The notes under the pieces: generated by a model
What the model saw: the letters and a program-made list of their open reading frames with translations, nothing else
Told to the model about the DNA's origin: nothing
Database searches by the model: none
From: Owenia fusiformis
Taxonomy: Eukaryota; Annelida; Polychaeta; Sabellida; Oweniidae
Length of the DNA: 64,000 bases
Direction: 5' to 3'
NCBI GenBank assembly: GCA_903813345.2
Contig: CAIIXF020000001.1
Coordinates: 4,092,001 to 4,156,000 of the forward strand
Position numbers and translations under genes: made by a program
In this document: positions 1 through 12,329 of the stretch, piece after piece
Layout: each line of letters begins with the position of its first letter
Numbering within the stretch: the first letter of the stretch is position 1

Positions 1-1087
1 CTCAATGGGGTAGTGACCACAAATGAGGGCATTAATGGGCCAAGTGTTGAGGCTACAGTTAGTGGAGATACAGTCACAGTCACTGTTGGGGAAGTGAGCT
101 TGTCTACAGCTTATGTGAGTATACAATTTTGAAAACTAGATGGCATGATATAGCAATGCATATTGGTTTATAAAGTCACAGTTACTGTTGTTTCAGTTAT
201 TTTTTCATTTATTGTTGTCTCAGTTATTTTTTAGATACAGTTGTTTCAGTAACTGTTCTTTTAGATAGTGTTCATACAGTTACTATACTTTCTCAAAATG
301 GCATTGTTGATCTTACAAAAGACGACATAAACTTAACTTGACTGATTTCATAGTTATGATACTCAATTGCGATACTTTAACTATTATTTATGAAACTGTA
401 TTTTTATTTTCAGAGTGGTTCTTCTGGTTCTAAATGGTTTGTATTCACCAAGGAAACAAGCAGTAAAACAGTGTCCCTTTATGTGGGTGACTCCAGCAGC
501 TTTTCAAAGACTGAGACCCTATTACCAGCAAACTGTAAGTGAACCTTGCACCATACATAAAAGTGACCATAAATTAATAATAAATTAAAGAACATTTTCA
601 CATTTCAATTGCTTTATGAATCATTGCAGACAATCCCAAAGGGAACAGATGTACCTTGAAACTTGGGTTGACAGCATCAACATATGACAGTGTAAGTGGA
701 AAGCATACAATAATGAAAGAAGACAGCATACAACAATGTTTAAGACAGCATTTTAATATTTCATAGAAATTGGATAAAAGGAGAATTGTAAATATTGGCT
801 CCTTCCACATTCAACTTTGCTGTGCAAAATAATAATAAAAAAGATTAAACCACACGAGTTTTCCTATAATTTTTAAATATTTTACATGTTTTTACTCAAG
901 GATGTTTTATATTTTAAATGATATATTCATATTTTTATACTTATAGTAACAGCTTTACAAATCTTTTACAAATCTATCAATTTTGTTTTAGTTTGGCCTG
1001 TGCACATATGGATGGACTGAAGAAGATGTGTCAAGCTTCCAGTCAAGTGGGGAACCGATTGCAAACCCTAATCCTGTTGTCATATAA
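1..1087 (+). CDS. 3' end of an unrecognised gene (last four coding exons)
   Basis: Four exons join in one open frame: 1-114, 414-534, 630-691 and 992-1087, the last ending in TAA. Each border has a clear AG acceptor and a GTGAGT or GTAAGT donor, and phases agree (0, 1, 0). The visible C-terminal tail is about 130 residues. It is rich in Ser, Thr and Val, with stretches such as VSGDTVTVTVGEVSLS and KTVSLYVGDSSS that suggest beta strands, and only two cysteines (RCTLKL and GLCTYGW). The gene starts outside the window. I do not recognise the family; an extracellular beta-sandwich tail is a guess. It converges tail-to-tail with the minus-strand gene ending near 1458. A possible polyadenylation signal AATAAA lies near 1125, with another near 1193. 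Confidence 0.6.
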
Positions 1088-1457
1088 GTCTCAAGCCCAA
1101 ACTCTATGGCAATTACTGACAACAAATAAAAGGACATTATGACCAATAATATTGTGCATTCCTATGAAAATACATGTAAATTGACCTAAATTGAATAAAT
1201 CACATGATTGTATGCTTTATCTCTGGTTAAAATAGAATAGAAATAACATAGTCCACTATCATACAATTACTCGTTAAGAGTTGACTGTAAAACAAATTGC
1301 ACAAAAAAAGATTCAAAATTGGGAAGATACTGTATATGGTGAGATTAATAGTAAATAACCTAAAAACTAAGTAAAAAAGGCATAATTTTCGCATTTTCTG
1401 GTAAATAAGGCCTCTCCGAAAAATCAGAAGTCTTCCTGATGAAGGCTGGCAACAAGC
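1088..1457. other. Intergenic gap between convergent genes
   Basis: This is AT-rich sequence between the stop of the plus-strand gene at 1087 and the probable end of the minus-strand gene. It holds candidate AATAAA signals for the left gene. I see no exon-like stretch with good splice borders. It probably contains the point where homology between the minus-strand gene and the giant gene ends. Confidence 0.5.
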
Positions 1458-4400
1458 TTACATACTTCTAGTTATAACACAGGGGAAGGTAAATATACTT
1501 ACAGTTGCTGTGATCACATGCTGAGATAGAGGGTACAAGGGTTCTGGGACTCTGATGTTGTACCATGAGGGAGTCACTGGAATCATAGAAATATACACTA
1601 AGTACTAAATAAATATAAGGGATCTTAGGATCTCGCCACAATATCCTAAATTCTCACTTGCTAGCCATGTTACTTTTTGACTGTCACAAATGAATTTATA
1701 TTTTTGACGCTCATAGCAACTTAATGGCCTTAAATGTATCTTTCATAGCTTTTTATGGGGAGTTTGGATGTGAAATGAAAATTAGGTACTTATAGGCAGA
1801 GTCCATACTCTGTATGGGTGTACTTCAAAGAATTTTATGTGTAGACATAATTGAGCTTGGTATAAGCTGTTCCAAGTTATACTTACATGTCTGTGATGTC
1901 ACTGGCAGCCCACAAGTGAGTCCATTGATATTCCCCGCGGAGATGGTGACACTGCGGGTGACATCTAGAGAAGGTTTCATAATATAGGCTGATTGTGAGA
2001 GTTCTACAATCACATCCACATCACCACCACACAGTTCTTTGTAACCAAACACCGGAAGCATCAATCCACCTACAAAAACACATAATAACTTGTTATTCAA
2101 ATGGTGTAGTGTAGAACAAAGTAGAACACCGTCTGGATGTAGCACCACTTTAATGTATTTATAACCGCCATGCTTTTAATATCAAAAGGCTATACTACAA
2201 GTCATCCACTGTAGATATGCATTATTACTTCTACTAACCTTACATGATTGTAAAGATGGAATTTTACATTACCCTGGAGCCCAAAGACTAGTTTCAATCA
2301 CTACACTCTTGATAGGATAGACAATCTTTAGTTTTGAAACCAATAGAATGAATCAAAAAAAAAATTATGGGAGTGCAATTCTAATTGAGTAGCTGAATTT
2401 TAATTGGCCTAATCTTGGTTTGGACTGGATCAAATAACTAGCTATTATTCAAGGAGTGCAGATGAAAGATGCAATATCAAACAATTGAAAAGGATATTTA
2501 CCTGCAGAGTTGTCAACACTGAGTTCTACTGTAATAGCAGATGTAGGTACACCAGTCATGAGTCTGCTTCTTTGAACCTCTGTCATAGTATAAGGTAACC
2601 GCTTCATCCAGCCACTCGTTGACCTCACATAGAAGTGTACATCCAGCAATGGTTGTAATGAAGGTGGTATTGGCGAGTCAATAGCTGTCAGTTCTATCTC
2701 TAGAGTGTATCCAGATGGAGAATCCACTGTCAGACCGGGGACTGCAAAGCTGTCTGATATACTTGCTTCAAATCGTACTGAAAGCACAACAATATGATGA
2801 CCATTCATTTACAAATGATTTTATCCATTGTATGGTACTTTGAATGTCAACTTAGCGTAAGATACTTAAAGGCAGAAAATGTAGTTTAATTTTTTTGGTT
2901 GAACAAAGACTTGATCAAAAAATTTGGATAAAAAATATTCTGTTTGTACTTAGGCATGGTCAAAAACTATCTCATTATAAAGGTGTAGATGAAATTCTCG
3001 TGAAAAGTACATGATTGTACATAATTTATAATTTACCTGTATGAGTACAGTCCACTGTAAGAGGCAGATGTATGTATTGGTTATCGAAGTAGGAATCCTC
3101 AAGGTTAACAGCCAGGGATAACCTCTCTCCACACTCACTGCTTGTGACATTAAAGCTCACCTCAAACTCATAGCTTTGGATTGTATTACTGAAGATACAC
3201 ATACTTAAGATTATTTGAATGACAATAAGCTAACTTATTCACCCCATAAATCTTAAGATTGTTAACTTGGTAATCAGATCATGGAGTGAATGATGCTTTC
3301 TCCAGATATGAGGATTTACAAAAAAAGTAAGCCTTCAATACTAACTTTGATCTGATGAACTTCTTACAATCTTGAGGAAACAAATAATAATATTTCGATG
3401 CTATCTCATAATGCAAATCATCAAATTAAAGATTGATCCCCAGAATGTTGTTATTGAATATATTACTTATAGATTCTGTTCAAATTAAAATGCCCCTTGC
3501 TTGTAAAAATTTAATATAAGATAACAATAGATACTCCCATTCCCCTGAAATGCAATTTTCAAAATTATGCTTGTAGTCACACCTGATGTACCAAATCCCC
3601 TGAAATGTAATTTTAAAATCATGTTTGTAGGCATATGATGGATTTCAGTGTTTTAATTTTGTTCCTCCCATACCTTGGTGTTGGGACAAGAAGTTGTCTT
3701 TGCAGTTCAAGTGCTGCCATATTTGTGAGATTGCCTTCCTTTAAGATGATAAGATTTGCTGTAGAAAGGCTATTACAGTCAGCTGCAGTACACAGTACAT
3801 CTACACTAAGTAGTAACGCAGCCTCATGACCCTCGTACAGGCGTGTGGATCCTTTTAGCACCTTGTAGTCGGATATTGCAACAGCATCTGAACAAGAGGG
3901 AATAAAGATTTAATCACTAGGAATATGGCACAGAATAAAGTTGATTTACATGTATTGTTGTTTTATCTTGAGCCAATGGGTGTGTTGGAATGGGCACCTA
4001 GGTGGATGTCACATTTTGTTTTTCAATAGGTATTAACTGCATGTGCTGTTTGTAATCTATGTAGCATTCTATACTTTACCTTCTTGATGGCATTGAAGGA
4101 TTATTTCATCTACAGCAATGTTATTCATCTCCTTGTCTTCTGCTATGTGATTAAAGTTGTCCACATGTAGAATGGCATAGACTGCACCACAGAAGCTTGG
4201 TAAAGAGGGTTGGAACAAGAGGTCAGGTAGAATGCTGAGAGAGCCATTGGTGATGACAACTTTGGCCCCTAAAGAATGCATTTATCAATTGATTCTTTAA
4301 TATTATTCATACAGTGTAAAACCATAACTTGTGAATTTACCATGTCACCAAACAGTGAGCCATTGCAAGTAAGATATCCTTCTTCAATGGATAATCCATT

Positions 4401-7400
4401 AAGGGAATAGGAAAAGGAATGGGGATAGGGAAGGGGCAAGGGGATGGGAAAAGGGGAGAAGGGAAAGAGATGGGAGAAGGTAATGGGGAAGGGGAATAAG
4501 GGGAGAAGGGAAGACAATGTTTGATGTCAAAGGAGGAATTCGATTGGAGGAAAGTTTTGAGAAAGGGAAACCAATAGTCATTTAGGAAAAATGGCTTTCA
4601 AGCAGAACTTGTACTGTTATACTTGTATATGACATACACTACTAATGTGTACGAAATATGAACAAAAGGGAAATACAGAGACAATCGTTACAAAATTTTT
4701 TAGTGTACTTTTTATTCATATATTTCAAGAACTTACCAGACTCCAGATCAGAGTCATCTAGTTGATCATCTAAAGACCAGTAGAGGACAGAATTAACAAG
4801 GCTGGGATCTTGATCATCCAAATCAACACTGCCAGTGACAGTAATGGACACATTTGTGGCACCATCAACGACCACCTGAGCCTCAGCTATATCAAACTCT
4901 GTGACTACTATGTCAACACCTGCAATAAACACAACTCCACCTTCTAAGATGTATCCTCATTTAGATGAAGCAATTTTGGCAGCTCTTCATATGTTACATT
5001 GGAGATGTAATTCATGTTCATTATGTTAAACCTCCTTTACCCAAAGATTGACTCAAAGTTGACAAGGGGGCCCAAACATATATTTAGTGAAACAAACTTT
5101 GATTATTCATCAAAGGCAGCCATCTTTCCACTCCTCTACCACTCCTCTTTAACAGTCATTACAACATACATGCCCCTTAACCCATTTCCCTTTTACAGTC
5201 CTGACAACAACATACCTGGAGAGGTGTCCTTAATGGCCAAAGGCCATGCTTTAACATTGTTGACTCGGATGATATCCTGGTAAGGCACCCCTGAAGGCAG
5301 ATCAAGTGACAGTACAATGTACCTATAGCCCATATCTGCAGGGATCATATCTGCAGCTATGTTATACTGGATGTCCTCTACTTTCAGTGATTCACCTGAA
5401 TGGAGTCCAAGCAGGGGAGATACGCCATTTGGGTAGGTGACTGACGTAAATGTGTTCAGGAGTAAAGCTTGGCTACCTACAATAAACATTACAAAATATC
5501 ACCACTTGCAAATGGGTATAAAAGTGTTATTCTGTGTATAAAAGTGTATAACTGATGCCAACTGGCAATGCTAAATGCCAGTGCTAAGCTCAAAATAGCA
5601 GTCCCCAAAAATGAAGGCTATTCCAGTTTCATTTCTTGGTAGTGAAATAAAATGACACAGTCTATTACATACGCTAGGATTAAAATGGTATTCAACTATT
5701 ATAGGCCACATTTTGACTGATCAGGGAATTCAACAGACCATCTTCCGCAATAGACATTATTATCAAATCGCTACTTCATTTTAGTTTTTTTGGACTTCTC
5801 TATGATAATTACATGTGTATTAAAATTTACATCTTACATGGTGAAGATTAAATGTCTAACATTTTTACATTTCCCACTACCTCAAGTGTAAAAGATGGCA
5901 CTGATAAAACACTATTGTGAATTCTTTCTTCTCTTATGTTTATTGATAAACATATTTTTATGATTATCATCATGAACCCTAGCAACAAGTAAATATTTCA
6001 ACGGGTAACTATGATACCATTGTGTTGCTATGAGAAACCCCCTCAATAATTCATAACCCATTCTTCCTAGTTTCTGTTTGTCAATGTGTACCTTGGACAC
6101 AAGTAAACATTCAAACACATCTGTTGGTATGTCATCTCTAACAATGCATGCCTTATACCAATCAATAATTCCTACAGTGACATATTTTGTCAGACATCAA
6201 AAATTCAATAGCGATGCACTTAAAAATCAAATAGAAAGTACATGCTTCTGGGTTTTCACATATATGTATTATTTATATTTTTGGACATATTTTTGTAAAA
6301 ATTGTGAAAAATACCTTGGTTAATGGTTGGAAAGTTGCTGAGGTATAAATTCAACTGCCAGTTTTCTTTTCCCTCTGTAAGATCAGAGGAGTATATATTA
6401 TAAATAGTTGTATCGAGCGTGACTGTGTATTCTACCCCACGATACATCTCTGTCTGACCATAACCCACATCCAATGAACTATCACCAAGTGCAAATACAT
6501 CTGAAATACATATGCTACTGTGTTGTAAAAATGATACTGTAAAATTAAATAGCTATCTTTATATGAATTTATTATGTCATTAATTTGAAGTGAAAAGATG
6601 GTTCCTTTAAAAATATTTTCACACCATTCAATAACCAAATGGCCACTCAACCACTTAATAAAAATGAATATAAGTAGAACACGCAGGCAGTATCAGACAT
6701 AGGGACCATCTAACAGAAATTATATCTTTTCAGTCATTCCTTCTTATTTGCTAAAACATCAAAAATACTTACTAGTATTCAAGACAAGTTAAAATATAAG
6801 GTTTTCAAGAAATTCAACATTTGGAACAAAAAAAATGGATGTTAAAATTCATTATTTTGATATGAATCTTTTGCCAGATATCATATTTTGTAAAGGATAC
6901 ATCATTGACACAATTGCAAACCTCGCTTGCAATTTTGTCAGCCTCAATATTCTAACTTTATGTACCATTCAAAGATGAGACCCCCAATGTAGGTAGGGTC
7001 AGGACACATAAATTTGAAACAGTTTGGATGCTACCTAAAGAAGTCTTACCTCCAAAGCATAAAACAGTGATTGGAATGACAGCCATGTTGTTGTCCTCAT
7101 TGCTCTCAGGAATAACATCTGAAACAAAAAAGAAAAATTCAAAAATACAATAATAAGAGTAGTTTCTTTAAAAGGGTCTTACATTCATCTTTTAATATTA
7201 CAACTATGTTATCTACTAAAAGCCATTATGCAAAACATTTGGATGATTTGACATAATGATCAAGAGCAGACAAATCAAACTTGACATGTGATTATAATTC
7301 CTCCTTATCCTTGTCTGGTTTCATATGAAATATATTGATTTTCATACATTTCTAAGTTGTTGATAATCATAAAGACCCCCCCTAAAGTTGTGATTTTAAT

Positions 7401-8505
7401 ATTCAAATAAATGAAACATTTGATCACCCTTGGAGTCTACTATGACAGCCAAATACACAGGTCCACAATACTTATGATCTGAGGCATTGGTGTGAACATC
7501 AACCATATGGAAATCTGGGGCATCAAGCTGAATGAGTGTGGAATGGTCAGAGCTCTCCTCCAAGCTGTTGAATGATGTGGGCCATGACGGCACCTGCAAG
7601 AATATAAACACAGCTTTCATAAGAAGTCGAGTAAGGATGCAGTTTGTTCAAGCTTCTTCATCAGTCTGATGTCAAGAATGCTGCAAAACTGACTTTTTCA
7701 TCAAGTCTGTAGTTGAATATACTTCAAGTTATTGAAAAATAGAAAAACACAGGTGTGAATACAGTGAAATAGTCCAGACAGCTAAAAGATAATCGATAAA
7801 ACATCACATTTGGATGACAATGACATTGCCTTTTTGGTCAAACAGTGATACACAAAAAATCAAATCAATTTGTTATTTCAAATTCAATTCAATTATGAAA
7901 GTTTCTGGTCTCATAAAATTAAAAAATCAAATCAATTTATCATTTCAAATTCAATTCAATTATTAAAGTTTCTGGTCTTATAAAATTGTAACTGTTTGGA
8001 TTACCCGTTTATCCAATTCGGGCAAGATATCCTCATCATTGGAGAGATAGAATATTGGATTGATGGTTTGTATCCCTGCCAGCCTATCTGGTTTATAAAC
8101 TTCATCACCTTCTAGCTCTATTCTCAACCAAAGTGTTAGCTGACCATAACCATCTGATTCTATTACCCCTTGCTCTATTCCAAAATCATTGATGCTTATG
8201 TCGAAATTTCCTACAAGTACAGAAATTCATCCTCTATATCATGAAATCAAATCTGCATCTTACATTAAACATCCTCTAATTCTAAAAGAACATGATATTA
8301 ATAAATACGAAACAATTTATTTTTTGATGCTGTGACAGCATTTGCAACCTTTCACTATATTTATGTCTCATATCTTACACTGTATTGAACATATACACTT
8401 TATACTGTATTGCACATATACTACTTACCTTGTGAAAAACATCCTTTCTGGCACACAAATGTGATCCAAAGGACACCCAAGCCATATTTCAATGGGTACC
8501 ACCCC
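1458..8505 (-). CDS. Secreted CARDB-like repeat protein, truncated paralogue of the giant gene
   Basis: Thirteen exons in transcription order: 8505-8429, 8210-8005, 7593-7428, 7118-7050, 6500-6315, 5476-5216, 4919-4737, 4268-4080, 3887-3674, 3188-3037, 2777-2502, 2069-1887, 1576-1503. They join in one frame of about 745 residues. The first seen exon encodes a hydrophobic stretch (YGLGVLWITFVCQKGCFSQG) that looks like a signal peptide; its ATG must lie in an unseen upstream exon. About five beta-sandwich repeats follow. Repeat 1 ends with the CARDB hallmark KYCGPVYLAVIVDS followed by PESNEDNN. Repeats 2 to 5 match repeats 2 to 5 of the giant gene in order, for example VLCTAADCNSL against VSCTASNCSAL. 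If the last donor at 1502 is not used, the frame reads on to TAA at 1458-1460. An extracellular structural role is inferred. A decaying duplicate is also possible. Confidence 0.75.
4395..4580. repeat. Purine-rich (GGGA/GGGGAA) low-complexity tract
   Basis: An intronic stretch of the minus-strand gene is almost entirely A and G on the plus strand, in irregular runs like aaggggatgggaaaagggg. It is simple sequence. The open frames across it are artefacts of composition. Such homopurine tracts can form triplex or G-rich structures, but nothing here shows a function. Confidence 0.7.
7857..7988. repeat. Two-copy tandem duplication, ~67-bp unit
   Basis: A 67-bp segment rich in 'caaattcaattcaatta' and ending 'gtttctggtct(c/t)ataaaatt' occurs twice back to back with few differences. 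It lies in an intron of the minus-strand gene, just past the donor of exon 8005-8210. It looks like a recent local duplication. Confidence 0.75.
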
Positions 8506-11091
8506 CTGAAACAGAAACAATGGAAATATAATTTTAGGAGGATACATGTAGAATTAATGTCAGGACTTTCATTGGCAGCAGGGAACAAGACAAAGAGTTT
8601 TTTCAAAATTCCCTGTTTTTTAATAATTTTACAAAATTTTCTCCGTTTCCCAAATTTTTTATTTGAACTTTGTTGCGTATTGTCAACATTTATCAAGAAA
8701 CTCCCAAATGTGAATATGATGCATGATCTTATAGAGACATTCCTTTGATGTTTTAAAATAAGTAGAATCATTAGCACTATTGAGAAGTTCAATAGTAGAA
8801 CACCAGGGATATAACTTCACAACAAACAATATTTATTCTCACTCAAACAAACCTAAAAGTAGAAACTATTCATTGGTAAAAGAGCATTCTTTCTCTAATC
8901 ATTTCTAATTTTAGTGCTTCCTTCCAATGATGGATACATGTAATTCCGCTTTGCTGTAATAGAGTCAAAATATGCGTAAATATACAGTAAAGGCCAGCAA
9001 ACATATTTATGAAGAAATATTGACAGAGTAGATTAATATAGTGAATAAGCCCAGTACTGTATTTTGAATTTAAAAACGTATTCAGGAATTGAATCAGATA
9101 ACTTACTAAAACATCAAAAAAGAAAAATGTCTAAAAGCAAATCAATCCTCAGATCCTTGGAATTACCAATCAAAAGAAAATTATACTTACATTATCTAAT
9201 GAGTTATCCAATGTATTATTCAATATTTATAATTTAAGTATCTGTGCAGCCAAATTTTAAATATTTGAATTAATTTTACACTGTGTCAAAGAAAATAATC
9301 AATTTGAAATTGTCACAACATTTTGGAGACAGCGAGAAAACACTAACAACAATATACATTTTGTACATTTATTATTCATTGATGCTTTTTATTACTAATA
9401 TTTGAAAAGTATGCATTGACAATAAAAGTAGCCATTAATTATTTATTTGTGAAGTTCCCTTGTTTAAGCCACCTGATGAAGAAATTAAAAGCAACATCAG
9501 CCATGCTACATTAGACTACATGGAGAATATCTAGAAAGCTCATGTTCAAAACAAATACCAGATTTAAAAGTTCAAGAAAATTTGCTCTCATTTTCAACTT
9601 TTTTTGATTTCTTCTTGAGCATTTCACATTTACAGATCAGAAAACATAATCTGATACACAGATAACGAGAGCATAATATACCAAATTCAAACCCACAATT
9701 TACAAAAATTGCTTCTATCCTATCACTTACATGGCCAGATACCAATTGTAAAAATACATAGCCACAAAGCCAAATAACATAGGTTACAATACTGCATTAC
9801 GTCTAAACCATTTCGTTCATTAATTGGTCAAGGTTTGAAAAAAAATTGTTAAACATTTTGAAATTTAATGAGTTAGGAATTGAGCTACTGTCCTCCCTGA
9901 CCTAAGAAATTTGAAATATAAGACTGACCGCTTACATGTAGCTCTGGTGAATCAATGGGTTACAAAACCTCATCATAAATCATAACATGAATTATTCAGT
10001 CTGTAAATGGTGTGAAACAATCCAACATAGAAACATGAATGATTTATCATACAAAATATTTTTATTGATCAGAAAATAGTTTGAATGTTTTTTTATCAGA
10101 ATTGAAAAAAGAGAAGAACTTTATCAAAGATTTCTCCTTGGGATATATCTACAAATATCTTGTAAGTATAATTTATGATTTTGTGTATTTTTAATGTAAA
10201 ATTTGTGACAAATTGAAAAATATAGAAAGCAATCAATCAATTAAATCTTTACAGTCATTTCGCATCTTACCTTAATGCGCATAACAATTGATAAATTCAG
10301 GTTCAGCCAGAAATGAAATGGTTTGTTTTGAATGTTTTCCTTGCAATCTCGATCCTCTCCTCTAAAATGAAAAGCATCAATTTTACAAGGGGTCACAAAA
10401 TTTAATAACTCAAAGGTAATTGACAAGAAAAGTGTGAAAAGCATGTGAGGTCATCTTTTTTTAACATTTGCTATGGCAATGGACCCAAATTTTAGAATCT
10501 GGTATGAAAATGCCATGAAATACATGTACATGTATATGACTTCTGAAGGAGGACCGTGAATGGTCAGACTTTCCCACTTTCTGGTGTGAGAATGGTCGTG
10601 GAAGATACATTACCTCACACTTGTGTGGCATTGGTCCAGTAGTTACACATGTCCTTGCTTTGTTTTTTGGACATATTATTAGGCATTGGCCTACTACTTG
10701 GACATCTGGCATGGCATTGGAACTACATATATATTTTTCGACATAAGGAACACTTGCATGACTTTAGGGTGTTATTAATATGATGTATAATGCAATGAGT
10801 CAAAAAGTAAAGGGAAAGATACTCAAAATCAATTAATTTGATCAAGAGAAAAGGTCATTTATCCAGATTTTAGTAAACTCTTTCAGTTTACATGTAAGGT
10901 CCATGCCTCAATGTACTAGATTGCGACGCCAATAGCCAGCGTGTAGTCACACATGGTCAATGAAGACGAATGAAAATAACGATTCCTCGTTAAAACGTTA
11001 AAGTTTGGACAATACATCCACTGGATTCACCAAAGCAGTTTTTCAAATTACTATAAATGATCCTTTTTATCAACCAATGTACTGTACATAC
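8506..11091. other. AT-rich region upstream of the minus-strand gene, no gene seen
   Basis: This must hold the first intron or introns and the initiating exon of the minus-strand gene. I cannot place the ATG exon confidently. It needs an ATG followed by a donor in phase 2, because the exon at 8505 begins with the last base of a codon. No repeat array, RNA gene or transposon with readable ends was seen. The scattered short open frames have no splice context. Confidence 0.4.
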
Positions 11092-11170
11092 CTGTAACGA
11101 TGAAAACTTGGATTGAAGTGACAAAATCGCTCAGCTTCCTAAAACTTGGACAGCAACACAACCCCTGACC
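11092..11170 (-). other. Candidate 5' untranslated exon of the minus-strand gene
   Basis: On the minus strand a GTATGT donor follows TCATCGTTACAG, giving an exon end at 11092. The exon would be noncoding and would splice towards the exon at 8505. It sits next to the CCAAT cluster at 11193-11262, as expected for a first exon. There is no transcript evidence and the outer edge is arbitrary. Confidence 0.25.
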
Positions 11171-11189
11171 AAAATCTGTAACCTCTCTC

Positions 11190-11265
11190 TTGATTGGTCA
11201 AACTATAGCGCGAAATCCAAATTTGAATTAAGACACACCTCTTTTTCACCAATTAACCAATCAGA
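11190..11265. promoter_or_regulatory. Candidate bidirectional promoter with CCAAT boxes
   Basis: The region between the two head-to-head genes holds ATTGG at 11193-11197 (CCAAT on the minus strand) and two CCAAT cores on the plus strand, at 11249-11253 and 11257-11261. The sequence between is modestly GC-enriched against its surroundings (tagcgcgaaat). A candidate noncoding exon points left (donor after 11092) and another points right (donor after 11536). Paired CCAAT boxes are typical of animal bidirectional promoters. Assignment rests on position and motif only. Confidence 0.35.
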
Positions 11266-11394
11266 GGTACTATTACAAAGAAGAAATATTGTTGCTGAAT
11301 TCTTCTTTCTCCCAAGTTCGGACGAGGATATCACTTTCGGACGGTCTATCTATTCCACGCTAGATCTATATGTATATTATAAAAGATAACATGA

Positions 11395-11536
11395 TCGGAG
11401 TTATGGAGAGCACTACAACTCTTACTAGAGTCTCCAGCCAAAATTCAGAGACGGATTTTGGAAGAACGTCGATCTCATTTTCCGGCAGTACGATGATAAT
11501 AATCAGAAACACGCTGAGCAAACCCTACGCAACACG
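11395..11536 (+). other. Candidate 5' exon of the giant gene
   Basis: The coding exon of the giant gene is preceded by an acceptor at 15166, so an upstream noncoding exon is needed. A plausible one ends at 11536 before GTAAAA. It contains a short open frame from ATG 11404, or in-frame ATG 11416 (MESTTTLTRVSSQ...), that stops just past the donor. That frame could be an upstream ORF or chance. The donor is weak. Confidence 0.25.
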
Positions 11537-11828
11537 GTAAAAATACGCAATTTGACTTTATGGACGGTGATTTTGTATCGCATCCTATATCAATGCTAAA
11601 CTCATGGTCTATGTTATTCTATGAAAATTCATGGCATTTCGCATGTTTTCTTTCATTGCACTTCTTTTTTTATCCTAGGCACTGTAATGTTGTCTACTGA
11701 ACACTTGATGCGTTTTATCACTGGATGCTATCGCTTATGCAATCACTCAATGCAACGAAAACATAAACTTTAATGTTAAAATCACACCGGAATAGCCTGA
11801 CAACGATAAAGTCAGATCCCGGAGTCAG

Positions 11829-12290
11829 ATACCGTTGTCACAAATGGTGGACATTTACTATAACCGTCGCTTCAACTTCTTAATCACTTGGTCCTCTTTA
11901 CATGGGATTTTATTGTTGTTAATTCTGTGCATGTATTAAGCTCTTATGATGATGTTTCATATGAAATCCCAATTTCGATCAAATTGGGTCATGAATCGCC
12001 ACATTATAGCGTCTTCGATATCGTCAATGACAAAGGAATCTGAATTTGAGTAATATAGAAAGACAACGGCATTTGGTAAATACAGTGTCCGTTGTCCCGT
12101 ATCTCATTTTGATTGGTTAAATTAAAGACTTTATTTCGATGGTAGATTATTACTTGTACAATGAGTATTAAGACACTTTGATTGATTGTTGTTCCAAAGG
12201 AATTTAGTCTAGGTGCTCTATTAAACATACAGTTCATGAAAATCTAATTGAAGCGACGGTTATGTCCGCCGTTTGTGACAACGGCAGGGC
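11829..12290. repeat. Inner inverted repeat pair
   Basis: Sequence around 11829-11875 (ccgttgtcacaaatgg, then ataaccgtcgcttcaa) returns inverted at about 12247-12290 (ttgaagcgacggttat, then ccgtttgtgacaacgg). The arms are roughly 45 bp and enclose about 370 bp of AT-rich DNA. It could be a nested smaller element or an extended terminal structure of the 11783-13945 transposon. No clean duplication flanks it. Confidence 0.6.
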
Positions 12291-12329
12291 CGTCAGATGG
12301 GGGGGTGCGATGGGTGCGACCGCACCCCC

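Noticed and set aside
4269-4581. Two Ser/Pro/Leu-rich frames on the minus strand
   Set aside because: They translate the purine-rich low-complexity tract in an intron.
8429-8490. ATG giving MAWVSFGSHLCARKD as start of the minus-strand gene
   Set aside because: That frame meets a stop in the next exon and is not hydrophobic; the signal-like frame is another one.
8421-8792. A 123-codon minus-strand frame starting at 8792
   Set aside because: Only its last 25 codons, after the acceptor at 8506, fit the paralogous gene; the rest is intron read-through.
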